A stretch of 64,000 nt of DNA, from contig NZ_CP033922.1 in the NCBI RefSeq assembly GCF_003815715.1, positions 3,954,001 through 4,018,000 of the forward strand. Direction: 5' to 3'. The stretch's first letter is position 1, and every line of letters starts with the position of its first letter. The notes beneath the pieces are model-generated. The model did no database searches. It was not told the origin of the DNA and saw nothing but the letters and a program-made list of their open reading frames with translations. Both the position numbers and the translations under genes were made by a program. Below, piece after piece: positions 44,181 to 53,002 of the stretch. This DNA comes from Chryseobacterium sp. G0162. GTDB lineage: Bacteria > Bacteroidota > Bacteroidia > Flavobacteriales > Weeksellaceae.

Positions 44181-45068
44181 ATGGAAGTATTATCCAATTT
44201 TCAGTATAAAAAACTTTTTCTGCCTAATATCACGGAGAAAATACTAGCTAATAATGCAGATATACAGCTTTACCGGATAGAAAATTATCTTAAAGGAATT
44301 TTGATGCCGGTGATCCCATACCGCACTACATTTAACTTTATTATTTTCGTGACCAACGGACATATCAAGCAATATCTTGAAAATAAAGAATATCATGCTG
44401 AAAAAGGCGGCGTAATCTTTATTAAGCAAGGAACGATTACTGCTACGGTAGAACTTTCCGATGATATTGAAGGATTCTTTCTTGCCTACGAAAATAATAT
44501 CCTCTCTGAGCAGGAATTACCCAAACATAAGAGCAGTATTTTCTTTATGACCCCTTTCCTGAATCTGGATAGTCTGACCTACGGAACGATTACACAACTT
44601 CTTCCTATCATGGAACAAGAGTTATGGCTGAATAATCTGAACATTAATGATGTTGTAGTCACGATGCTTCATCTTATTCTGATCAAAATGCTGAGCACAG
44701 ATTCAGATACGCATCATAAATCTGCTACACGTCCGATGGAGCTGTCTCTTCAGTTTCGGGATCTTTTATTCAAATATCATGTGGGAGAAAAGCGCGTGGC
44801 CTTCTATGCATACAAATTATCCGTAACAGAAAGTTACCTGAATAAATGTGTGAAAAGCGTGACCCAAAAATCGCCTAAACAGTGGATCAACGAGATTGAT
44901 ATCAATTACAGTAAGGCACTCCTGCATTCCAGTAAAGACATTGCGGAAATTGCCTACGAACTGAATTTTCATACAGCTTCCCACTTTACCCAGCTTTTCA
45001 AAAAAATTGCAGGAATTACACCGAAGGAATACAGAACTCAGTTTTTGAGCAATAGAGTTTCAGGATAG
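44181..45068 (+). CDS. AraC family transcriptional regulator
   Basis: The 295-residue protein has a cupin-like N-terminal domain and a C-terminal AraC double HTH (about 190-290), with AFYAYKLSVTESYLNKCVKS and DIAEIAYELNFHTASHFTQL followed by GITPKEYR. It follows the urease/TonB receptor locus on the same strand, 157 bases after the receptor. It may regulate that locus, but no matching operator was found. Confidence 0.88.
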   Translation: MEVLSNFQYKKLFLPNITEKILANNADIQLYRIENYLKGILMPVIPYRTTFNFIIFVTNGHIKQYLENKEYHAEKGGVIFIKQGTITATVELSDDIEGFFLAYENNILSEQELPKHKSSIFFMTPFLNLDSLTYGTITQLLPIMEQELWLNNLNINDVVVTMLHLILIKMLSTDSDTHHKSATRPMELSLQFRDLLFKYHVGEKRVAFYAYKLSVTESYLNKCVKSVTQKSPKQWINEIDINYSKALLHSSKDIAEIAYELNFHTASHFTQLFKKIAGITPKEYRTQFLSNRVSG

Positions 45069-45363
45069 GATGGATGCTGGGTACTGGAATATAGGAGTTC
45101 TTGTAGCCTGAAGAATCGACTGTTGGTTCTTTAACAGGTTTATTTTTAAAATAACATAAGTATTACAGTTTTGTAAACTACATCAATTATTTAGTTATTA
45201 TGCCCTGCCCTTCTGACGAAGGAAGAATCTCATCCACATTTTTAAACTCTTCCTTTGTCAGGATGCTAATAAAAAACTCAAATAATTTAATTAAAATGCC
45301 GTTTAGAACAACATCGTCTGATAGTACTTCCAGCCTCAAGCTTCCCTCTCCCAGCCAAACCCT
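45069..45363. repeat. Intergenic region with repeat related to 36096
   Basis: TTCTGACGAAGGAAGAATC (45211-45229) and ACTCTTCCTTTGTCAGGA (45246-45263) are imperfect inverted arms whose sequence matches the inner arms of the repeat inside the urease locus. No gene is evident in the gap. Confidence 0.55.
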
Positions 45364-46470
45364 TTACAGTTTTTCATTCTCCAACATCTTAATCACCAGC
45401 TTCTCTTCCTTCGTCAGATCGGCTTTTCCGTCATTTTCTTCAATAACTTCCAGTTCGTCAAGATATTTTTTGATCGTATTGTTTTCGTAAAGATTGATTA
45501 CTAGAGGATGAACATAATATTTTCTGCAGACGGTATTGGTATTTCCGAGATGCTCAGCAACAATATCCAGGGCTTCCTTTACATTTTTTTTATACTGAGT
45601 ATCATTTTCAGCATATCCGATTTCTTTGAAAGCAATCAAAGCATTCACCGTTCCGGACCATGTTCTGAAATCCTTGGCTGTAAAATCATCGCCGCTTATT
45701 TCCTTAATATATTCATTCACCATTCCGGAATCAATAGAATGCCTGTTTCCTTCATCATCCAGATACTGAAAAAGCTCCCTGCCGGGAATATCCTTGCATT
45801 TTTGCACAAGTTTTGCCAATTTTTTACTTCTGAGATCAACATTGTGCATAATGCCTTTCTTCCCTTTGAATGAAAAAGTTATTTTTTGTCCTTTGATTTC
45901 AACATGCTTACCCTTCAAAGTGGTGAGTCCAAACGACCCATACAACTTTTCATAAATAGTATTGCCGATTCGGATATTCGTTTTCTGCATAAGACTGACA
46001 ATCAGGGCAAGTATTTTTCGTTTTTCAAAATTTCTTAACGCCAGATCCTGCTCAATATGAAGTCTGATGCCCGGTAATGCATACCCGAACTGAAGCATTC
46101 TGTAAAATTTTGTATGATTTCTTAAAGCACTCCATAAAGGATGATACCGGTACTGTTTTCTTTTTTTAACATCAAAGCCTGTTGCCTGAAGATGGCCATT
46201 TTCCAAAGCACAAATCCATACATTCTCCCATGCCGGAGGGATAACAAGTTTATTGATTCTTGTTATTTCTTCCCCATCACGGATTTTTTCTCCATCCTTA
46301 TAATAAGAGTACTTCTTTCCTGTTTTTTTACGACTGATTCCGTCAGTTTCTGCATCGGTGGTATAAATGAGATGTACCGCCTTTGCAGAAGCTTCCGGAT
46401 CCTTCATGATTTTAACAATCTTTGATGGCTTAAGGTGAGAAATGATCTCTAAATCTGTATTCTTCTCCAT
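45364..46470 (-). CDS. DNA topoisomerase IB
   Basis: The 368-residue protein is a bacterial type IB topoisomerase, relaxing supercoils through a 3'-phosphotyrosine. Active-site residues are visible: Arg167 (NIRIGN), Arg269 (KDFRTW) and the C-terminal TNTVCRKYYVHP, where the second Tyr (319) is probably the nucleophile. The N-terminal domain includes TDAETDGISRKK and INKLVIPPAWENVWI. It is monocistronic or followed only by repeats. Confidence 0.92.
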   Translation of the reverse strand: MEKNTDLEIISHLKPSKIVKIMKDPEASAKAVHLIYTTDAETDGISRKKTGKKYSYYKDGEKIRDGEEITRINKLVIPPAWENVWICALENGHLQATGFDVKKRKQYRYHPLWSALRNHTKFYRMLQFGYALPGIRLHIEQDLALRNFEKRKILALIVSLMQKTNIRIGNTIYEKLYGSFGLTTLKGKHVEIKGQKITFSFKGKKGIMHNVDLRSKKLAKLVQKCKDIPGRELFQYLDDEGNRHSIDSGMVNEYIKEISGDDFTAKDFRTWSGTVNALIAFKEIGYAENDTQYKKNVKEALDIVAEHLGNTNTVCRKYYVHPLVINLYENNTIKKYLDELEVIEENDGKADLTKEEKLVIKMLENEKL

Positions 46471-46479
46471 AGAAAATGG

Positions 46480-46647
46480 TTAAGAGTTTTTACCCTTTGA
46501 AAAAATCAGTAAAAGAATCACTACTATTATACAGACTAAGAAAATTCCCCACCACATTCCGGCCTTAAAAATTGTTCCTACTGCTTCACAACTTGTTAGT
46601 GTTAACAAACTTAATATCGTAATACTGTAAAAGCTCCACTTTTTCAT
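46480..46647 (-). CDS. Short lipoprotein with one membrane helix
   Basis: This 55-residue gene begins MKKWSFYSITILSLLTLTSC with a lipobox at LTSC, then EAVGTIFKAGMWWGIFLV and a second hydrophobic segment to the end (SKGKNS). It starts 22 bases after the DUF6526 gene on the same strand. Small proteins of this layout with the GTIFKAGMWWG core occur in many Bacteroidetes, to my knowledge without known function. Confidence 0.75.
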   Translation of the reverse strand: MKKWSFYSITILSLLTLTSCEAVGTIFKAGMWWGIFLVCIIVVILLLIFSKGKNS

Positions 46648-46668
46648 AAGTAATATTTTTGGTGTTTA

Positions 46669-47106
46669 TTAAATTCTGAGTCTATCCGCTTTCCAGTTTT
46701 TGATCGATCTTTTGATCTCATCTCCGGAAATATTTTCATGCAGAGCTCTATACAAAAGCTCTTTAAATTCATCATCATACGTAAATCTCAGGGCTGCAAT
46801 CTGGTCAAATTTTAATTTTTCAACTGTTTCATCAGACCTTTTACTAAAAATCTCAAAATATCGCTGTCTAAATTCAAGAATCACCATACGGTTCTGAAGT
46901 CCTAAGGCATAATGCTGTCTGGTCATAAAAGCCAGATAAAAAAGCAGAAAAATGACAATTGAAAATAAGATCCAGACCAGTTTATTACTGGGATCGTCCC
47001 AGATTTTATAGATTCCTAAGATCTCCAGGATAATTAATAAAGGGAGATAAATAAAATGATGAGGTGGATAAAATTTTCTGTGGTTATTGTAGTTTTGCTG
47101 TTTCAT
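46669..47106 (-). CDS. DUF6526 family membrane protein
   Basis: The 145-residue protein begins MKQQNYNNHRKFYPPHHFIY, the usual DUF6526 opening, and has two membrane helices (about 17-35 and 43-60) followed by a cytoplasmic helical domain. The function is unknown. A short lipoprotein gene follows after 22 bases on the same strand, so they probably form an operon. Confidence 0.8.
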   Translation of the reverse strand: MKQQNYNNHRKFYPPHHFIYLPLLIILEILGIYKIWDDPSNKLVWILFSIVIFLLFYLAFMTRQHYALGLQNRMVILEFRQRYFEIFSKRSDETVEKLKFDQIAALRFTYDDEFKELLYRALHENISGDEIKRSIKNWKADRLRI

Positions 47107-47548
47107 AGGATGTAATGCAGCAATAACCTTTCCAAAACATTATTATTTTAATAAAAAATCACATTTTATGGTATGGATTTTATTTTTTAAAGAAATATAT
47201 GTATTGAGCCTAACCTTATTATCTATAGATTTTTGTGGTTAAAAATAGAACCATTGTATTTGAAGTACATCGTTGCATAGGTTACAATGGAGGAGAAAAA
47301 GGATGTAAAGTTTTTGTACATAAGGTTTAACTACAGATTACACAGATGTTTTTGCTTACCTTATGACATTGATAATTGTATAACTACTAATGCGCAAATA
47401 AAGGTCATTTATGGATCTGTGGCTATTAAAAAATAGGTTCTTCGTATTCCCAATCAACATTCATGGAAAAATAACAGTTTATTAAGGAAAATAGGCTATT
47501 GATTTGATCCTTCGACTTTAAATTTTTCGTAACTTTCGGTGTTTAAAA
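47107..47548. other. Divergent intergenic region, no gene seen
   Basis: This 442-base gap separates the DUF6526 gene and the aminopeptidase. It holds fragments such as AACTACAGATTACACAGATG and GGATCTGTGGCTATTAAAAA, which look like parts of dispersed repeats. A weak promoter may lie near 47530 (TAACTTTC). Nothing else could be supported. Confidence 0.4.
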
Positions 47549-49327
47549 ATGAAAAGAATGACTTCAAAGGAAAAAGTTGCTGCGCTTCGCGAAGAAATGC
47601 AGAAAAATAATGTTGATGCATTTATAGTATATTCTGCAGATCCGCACATGAGTGAGTACCTTCCTGAAGAATGGCAGGAAAGAGCTTGGCTGTCAGGATT
47701 CTTAGGTTCTGCCGGTTTTGTGGTTGTGACTAAGGACAAAGCAGGGCTTTGGACAGACGGAAGATACTTTACACAAGCTGCTATTGAACTGGACGGTTCA
47801 GGAATCGAACTTTTCAAAGACGGAATAGAAGGAACTCCTAATTATATAGATTGGATTATTTCTGAAATTCCAGCAGGAGGTAAAGTGGCTGTCAATGCTT
47901 TAGCTGCTTCCAATGCCAACTGGGAACTACTTTCTCAAAAATTTAATTCAAAAAATATTACCCTCGCCGATATTCCTCTTTTAAAGGAGGTTTGGAAAGA
48001 AAGAGGAACTCCATCTGCTAACCCAATCTTCGTACATCCTGTAGAAAGAGCTGGGAAATCTGTAACAGATAAATTGTCTGCCATCCGTCAGAAAATGGAA
48101 GAACAGGAAGCAACCGTTCATATTATTTCAAGTCTTGATGATGTGGCATGGACATCCAACCTGAGAGGAAGTGATGTGCAGAGCAATCCTGTATTTTTAG
48201 GATATATTGTTATCACGAAAAATGATGCAGTGCTATTTACTGGTTTGGAAAAACTTGAAGTAGAAGCCAGAAAACAAATGGATGATTCTTTCGTAAAAAT
48301 GATGCCTTACGAAGAGTTTTACAACTATCTGAAAGCATTCAAAAATGAAAAAGTACTGGTTTCTCCAAACAGCAACCAGCAGATTTTTGAAACATTAAAG
48401 ACAGACAATCAATTTATCAAAGCTCCGGTACCAGGAAACCTGATGAAAGCTCAGAAAAACGAAACTGAGTTGGAAGGTTTCAGAAAAGTAATGGTAAGAG
48501 ACGGAGTAGCAATGGTAAAATTCCTTTATTGGTTAACTCACAATGCAGGAAAAGAAGAGATGAACGAATATTCTATCGGTGAAAAACTGAGAGGATTCCG
48601 TGCAGCTGGTGAAAACTTTGTGGGAGAAAGCTTCGGTTCTATTGTTGGATACAAAGATAATGGAGCGATCATGCACTATTCTGCTAAGAAAGAAGGAAGT
48701 AAAGAAGTCACCAATGAAGATACAATCCTTGTAGATTCAGGAGGTCAGTATCTTGAAGGAACTACAGATATTACCAGAACTTTTGCGTTAGGAACACCTT
48801 CCGAAGAGTTCAAAAGAAATTCTACATTGGTTTTACAGGGCCTGATCCGTTTATCTATGGTGAAATTCCCTAAAGGAACAAAAGGAGTACATCTTGACGC
48901 CATTGCAAGACTTCCGTTATGGATGGAAGGTAAAGACTTTAACCACGGAACAGGGCATGGGGTAGGAAGCTTTATGAACGTTCACGAAGGGCCACAAAAC
49001 ATCAGAAAAGATTTAAACCCTCAGGATCTTCTTCCGGGAATGGTTTGTTCCAACGAACCTGGATATTATCTTGAAGGACACTACGGAATCCGTCATGAGA
49101 ATCTTATTGCAGTGAAAGAAGCAGAGAAAACAATTCACGGAACATTTTATGAATTTGAAACATTAACGTTCTGCCCGTTCTTTAAAGATACAGTGGTAAA
49201 AGAAATTCTTTCAGAAAGTGAAATTGCATGGCTGAATGCTTATCATAAAACATGTGAAGAAAAGCTTGCTCCTCATTTGGAGGGAGAAGTGAAAGAATGG
49301 TTCTTACAGCTGGTAAGCCCGTTGTAA
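47549..49327 (+). CDS. Xaa-Pro aminopeptidase (M24B)
   Basis: The 592-residue enzyme has two creatinase-like N-terminal domains and a C-terminal pita-bread domain. Metal ligands are visible in VDSGGQ, TTDITRTF, GTGHGVG, SNEPGYY and GIRHENL. It removes N-terminal residues preceding proline, presumably in the cytoplasm since no signal peptide is present. The long three-domain form is the usual type in Bacteroidetes and eukaryotes. Confidence 0.93.
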   Translation: MKRMTSKEKVAALREEMQKNNVDAFIVYSADPHMSEYLPEEWQERAWLSGFLGSAGFVVVTKDKAGLWTDGRYFTQAAIELDGSGIELFKDGIEGTPNYIDWIISEIPAGGKVAVNALAASNANWELLSQKFNSKNITLADIPLLKEVWKERGTPSANPIFVHPVERAGKSVTDKLSAIRQKMEEQEATVHIISSLDDVAWTSNLRGSDVQSNPVFLGYIVITKNDAVLFTGLEKLEVEARKQMDDSFVKMMPYEEFYNYLKAFKNEKVLVSPNSNQQIFETLKTDNQFIKAPVPGNLMKAQKNETELEGFRKVMVRDGVAMVKFLYWLTHNAGKEEMNEYSIGEKLRGFRAAGENFVGESFGSIVGYKDNGAIMHYSAKKEGSKEVTNEDTILVDSGGQYLEGTTDITRTFALGTPSEEFKRNSTLVLQGLIRLSMVKFPKGTKGVHLDAIARLPLWMEGKDFNHGTGHGVGSFMNVHEGPQNIRKDLNPQDLLPGMVCSNEPGYYLEGHYGIRHENLIAVKEAEKTIHGTFYEFETLTFCPFFKDTVVKEILSESEIAWLNAYHKTCEEKLAPHLEGEVKEWFLQLVSPL

Positions 49328-49419
49328 GAAAATAAAGTCAATGTTGAAAAAAAGAGAGCACCTCAAACATTGAACTTTCAACCTTAAAAATATTAAACAA
49401 AATAATTGTTAGATCCGTA

Positions 49420-49452
49420 AAAGTCCTGTGAGTTTTCTTGCAGGGCTTTTTT
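49420..49452 (+). terminator. Intrinsic terminator
   Basis: AAGTCCTG (49421-49428) pairs with CAGGGCTT (49441-49448) with one wobble, followed by TTTT. It lies about 90 bases after the aminopeptidase stop. Confidence 0.65.
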
Positions 49453-49522
49453 GTTTATACAACCGTATTTTTACGGATAAAATTGTAGGGATTCTCCTGA
49501 TGATGGGAATTACCACTCTATT

Positions 49523-49615
49523 TATCTTTGTAACAACAAAACATCATTCATATCTTCATATAATAACTTAGTTATTCAAAACGGTAGATCATCCCATCCT
49601 GGGATGATTTTTTTC
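49523..49615 (+). ncRNA. Candidate small RNA of about 80 bases
   Basis: TATCTTTG (49523-49530) fits the -7 box, and ATCATCCCA-TCC-TGGGATGAT (49589-49609) followed by TTTTTT is a textbook terminator about 80 bases downstream. No reading frame fits in between. A -33 TTG is missing, so the promoter is weakly supported. It may be a free sRNA in the gap between the aminopeptidase and Crp genes. Confidence 0.4.
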
Positions 49616-49836
49616 TTGAGTATGGAATAGAGAACTGGAAGATGAAAGTTATGAAGATTAAAAGAAGAGATATTCTTTTTTCTTTTCAATTCATTTATAC
49701 TGGTTAAGAGTAATTACATCATTAGCAGTAACTCCCAGCCTCCATCTTCCAGCTATTTACCTTTAACTTCCTTCCTCCAAGCTTAGTTTTCTAATAAGTT
49801 TTATTTATTTTCGCGGTATCAAGAAAAACCCAATCA

Positions 49837-50403
49837 ATGGTACATGATTTTTTTAGAAGTTTTGAACTGTTTTCAGAAAAAGAAATTGAAGCATTTTTAA
49901 AGCTTTTTGAAATCAGGAAAGTCAGCAAGAACGAGTATTTTATTCAGGAAGGTGAGAAGTGCAGAGAAGTGGCATTTATACAATCAGGGATTTTCCGTTC
50001 CTTCTATCTTTCTGATGACGGAAAAGATATGACCTATTGTTTCAGGTTTCCCAATACGATGATGGCTGCTTATTCATCATTTATTTCCGGAAGTTTAAGC
50101 AAAGAAAGTATGCAGGCGATTACAGATGCAGAACTGCTTATCCTGAAGAAAGAAAAAATGGATGCTCTTATCCAGGACAATCTCAACTGGACCAAATTTT
50201 TAAAGATGATTGCTGAACAGGAGTATCTCGAGCTGGAAAATAGGTTTTTTCAGCTTCAGAGAGACAGTGCCAGTCAACGGTATGCAGCCCTTCTTAAAAA
50301 TTATCCTGATTATGTTCAGAAAATTCCGTTACAGTACCTTTCTTCCTACCTTGGAATTACACAGCGGCATTTAAGCCGTATCAGAAAGGAGATTTCTTTT
50401 TAG
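49837..50403 (+). CDS. Crp/Fnr family transcriptional regulator
   Basis: The 188-residue protein has a cyclic-nucleotide-binding-like beta-roll (about 10-120, EYFIQEGEKCREVAFIQSGI) and a short C-terminal HTH (LQYLSSYLGITQRHLSRIRK). It has no Cys set for an iron-sulfur cluster as in Fnr. The two redox genes that follow on the same strand (from 50458) are likely targets or partners. Confidence 0.88.
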   Translation: MVHDFFRSFELFSEKEIEAFLKLFEIRKVSKNEYFIQEGEKCREVAFIQSGIFRSFYLSDDGKDMTYCFRFPNTMMAAYSSFISGSLSKESMQAITDAELLILKKEKMDALIQDNLNWTKFLKMIAEQEYLELENRFFQLQRDSASQRYAALLKNYPDYVQKIPLQYLSSYLGITQRHLSRIRKEISF

Positions 50404-50457
50404 ACATTTGTCCTGTTTATTGACTTGCCAGCTCTATAATTTTGTCAAAAAAAATAA

Positions 50458-51483
50458 ATGGAGCACAATATTCTGATTATCGGAGGAAATGGATTGGTAG
50501 GCAAAACGATTGCCCGTATTTTACAAAAGAGAAACCCTCATTTCAATATTTTTATTGGAGGACGTAAAGGCGGAAGTACAGATAAACATCTTACAATTGA
50601 TGTTACTGATCCTGGTTCTTTTCAGGTTATCACTGATAAAAAAATAAAACTTATCATTCTTTCCGTGAATGATAGATCAGATAACGTTTTGAAATATGCT
50701 ATAACAAACCATATTGATTATCTGGATATCACAAAACCTACTCCAGCATTGGTAAGAGCTTATGATATTGCCGGAAAATCAGATATCAACAGTCGGATTG
50801 TTTTCAGTTCCGGATGGATGGGGGGAATTGTACCCGGGCTAGCGGGCGTCCTTTCAAAAGAGACAAATGATATTAAGGGAGTAAAACTCTTTGTATATTA
50901 TTCTGTCAAGGATCTGGCAGGGGAAAGCTCGGCCCATTTTATGGCAGAAAATGTGGCAGTTCCTTTTCATGATTATAAAAATGATCAACCTAATTCTATC
51001 AGACATTTTTTAGATACCGAAACTTTTGATTTTTCTTTCGGAATCGGAAAAAGAAATGCGTATAATTTTGATGTTCCCGATCTGTATATCCTGAATAGGA
51101 TTGAAAGAATTCCCAATGTAAGTGTAAAAATGACCTATAATTCTAAGTTTATTACCTGGTTATTGGGGGGCTTTCAATACCTAAGAATCTTTAATATCTT
51201 GTCTTTAAAAGAAAGAAAAATGATTTTTGGATCAAGCGGAAATGGAGACCAGGCTGTATTTGAAGTTGTTGTAGAAAGTAAAAACGGGCAAAAAAAGTTA
51301 AGCCTGCAAAGTACAAAGGGACAGGCAGAGTTAACAGCATTATCTGCGGTTTTACATACCGAGGAATTACTGAGAAACCCTCATGAAAATAATGTGTATT
51401 TCAGTCACCAACTGCATGAGCCTTTATCATTACTGGCTCAGCTTAATGCATATGAAACCATTAATACCCGTATAATACCATGA
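50458..51483 (+). CDS. NAD(P)-binding saccharopine-dehydrogenase-like protein
   Basis: The 341-residue protein starts with a Rossmann motif (ILIIGGNGLVGKTIARIL) and continues in the manner of saccharopine dehydrogenase-like reductases (IDYLDITKPTPAL, then SSGWMGGIVPGLAGVL). The substrate is unknown. Its stop overlaps the start of a flavodoxin-fold oxidoreductase as ATGA, and a Crp-type regulator lies just upstream, so the three form a likely unit. Confidence 0.75.
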   Translation: MEHNILIIGGNGLVGKTIARILQKRNPHFNIFIGGRKGGSTDKHLTIDVTDPGSFQVITDKKIKLIILSVNDRSDNVLKYAITNHIDYLDITKPTPALVRAYDIAGKSDINSRIVFSSGWMGGIVPGLAGVLSKETNDIKGVKLFVYYSVKDLAGESSAHFMAENVAVPFHDYKNDQPNSIRHFLDTETFDFSFGIGKRNAYNFDVPDLYILNRIERIPNVSVKMTYNSKFITWLLGGFQYLRIFNILSLKERKMIFGSSGNGDQAVFEVVVESKNGQKKLSLQSTKGQAELTALSAVLHTEELLRNPHENNVYFSHQLHEPLSLLAQLNAYETINTRIIP

Positions 51484-52058
51484 AAAAAATAACCATTATT
51501 AACGGGCATCCCAATAAAGAGTCTTTCAATTTTGGTGTTGCAGAGGCCTATAAAAACGGAGCGATAGAAGCAGGAGCAGAAATCAGAGAAATTATCATCG
51601 CAAATCTTAATTTTAATCCAAATCTACAGTTTGGCTATCAAAAGAGGATAGAGCTGGAGCCGGACTTGCTGAAAGCCTGGGAGAGTATTCAATGGGCTGA
51701 CCATCTGATTTGGATACATCCTATCTGGTGGGGAGGGCTACCAGCAGTTATGAAAGGTTTTATAGATCGACTTTTCCTACCTGGATTGGCTTATAAATAC
51801 AGGGAAAATTCTTTATGGTGGGATAAGCTTTTAACAGGGAAAACTGCCCATATTATTACAACAATTGACCAACCGGGTTGGTATTACCGTTTGATGTATG
51901 GAAGACCAAGTGTGAATCAACTTAAAAAGTCAACGCTGGAATTCTGCGGAATAAAACCGGTTAAAGTAACCTATCTGGGCATTATCAGGACTTCTAATGA
52001 AGGGCAGCGGAAAACATGGCTGAAGAGCGTAAAATCATTGGGCCAGAAAATGAAATAG
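51480..52058 (+). CDS. NAD(P)H-dependent oxidoreductase (flavodoxin fold)
   Basis: The 192-residue protein matches NQO1/KefF-like quinone reductases: KITIINGHPNKESFNFGVAE at the start, ADHLIWIHPIWWGGLPAVMK for FMN binding and GFIDRLFLPGLAYKY. It is translationally coupled (ATGA) to the preceding NAD-binding protein. It is a distant relative of the enzyme at 21279. Confidence 0.88.
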   Translation: MKKITIINGHPNKESFNFGVAEAYKNGAIEAGAEIREIIIANLNFNPNLQFGYQKRIELEPDLLKAWESIQWADHLIWIHPIWWGGLPAVMKGFIDRLFLPGLAYKYRENSLWWDKLLTGKTAHIITTIDQPGWYYRLMYGRPSVNQLKKSTLEFCGIKPVKVTYLGIIRTSNEGQRKTWLKSVKSLGQKMK

Positions 52059-52122
52059 AATCGAATAAAAATGGAAGCTGGAAATTCGTATAAATACTGT
52101 ATAATTTCCAGTTTCCTTTCTT

Positions 52123-52845
52123 TTACAATCCTTTTTTTCCTTCAATCCAATACGCTTGTGATCTGATACATCTTGGAGAAACTCCTTTGGCTTTAAGAAA
52201 TTTTTTAATCAATGACATACGCTCACCATTTCCTGTAAGATAAAAAATAGCATCATCATTATAGATTGTTTCCCTTTCTTCTATCAGAAAATCGTTTAAG
52301 GCTTCTATGAGTCTCATGGTATTGTTTTTAGGATTGTGGTATCCGTATAAATTAAGGTTTTCAAGCATAGAAGCTTCTTCCAGTTCATGGAGACAAATGA
52401 ATTGACAACCATTTTCTTCAACAGCCTCTTTGATGGAAAGAGAACTTCCCAATGAAGTTTCATCTCCAATAGAAAAATGAATTTTGGCATTAGGTTCAAA
52501 GAAGCGCTTTCCTCTAGGCATTAATATTTTTAAAGAATCTCCAATGATAAGACTGTTTATAAAATGACTTCCTGCAGCAGTCGGATCATGCATGTGGAAG
52601 ATGACATCAAAAGTTCCTGAATCTTTGTTAAAATTGAAAGGTGAATAATTGCGGTAATCCCTTTCATTGATTCTGATTCCTATGGCATAAGCCGGTTCAA
52701 ATTCTACGTCTTGTAAATCTGCAGAAAAACGGATGTGACGAAGGTTCTGGGCCACCGGTTCTATGGAAATAACAGTACATTCTTTAAACTTTGAGGACAA
52801 TACATTTTCTACAGTATCATTGATCCATTTTGGCAAGCTGGGCAT
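52123..52845 (-). CDS. Siderophore-interacting protein (FAD-binding ferric reductase)
   Basis: I chose the ATG at 52845 (MPSLPKWINDTVENVLSSKF), the typical start of the family; an in-frame ATG at 52983 adds 46 residues without homology. The ferredoxin-reductase-like FAD domain contains RDYRNYSPFNF, and the NAD domain ends SQAYWIEGKKGL. Such enzymes reduce ferric siderophores in the cytoplasm. The AraC regulator upstream on the same strand probably controls it. Confidence 0.85.
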   Translation of the reverse strand: MPSLPKWINDTVENVLSSKFKECTVISIEPVAQNLRHIRFSADLQDVEFEPAYAIGIRINERDYRNYSPFNFNKDSGTFDVIFHMHDPTAAGSHFINSLIIGDSLKILMPRGKRFFEPNAKIHFSIGDETSLGSSLSIKEAVEENGCQFICLHELEEASMLENLNLYGYHNPKNNTMRLIEALNDFLIEERETIYNDDAIFYLTGNGERMSLIKKFLKAKGVSPRCIRSQAYWIEGKKGL

Positions 52846-53002
52846 AATATTTTTTATTGCAAAGGAAGCATCAAAAAGAAAATCATCCGATAGCTGTTTC
52901 AGGGGAATAGTTGGACTATTCGTGGTTGATGCTGAGAAAGAAAAGAAGTAGAGAAAATAGAATTGGAAGATTTTGGGGTGCAATGAAGAAAACGAAGTTT
53001 AG

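Noticed and set aside
45200..45490. Plus-strand frame opposite the topoisomerase gene end
   Set aside because: It reads through a palindromic repeat and the antisense strand of a clear gene, with Ser/Phe-rich chance composition.
52846..52983. N-terminal extension of the siderophore-interacting protein
   Set aside because: The 46 extra residues do not match the family, whose usual start is the MPSLPKW position.
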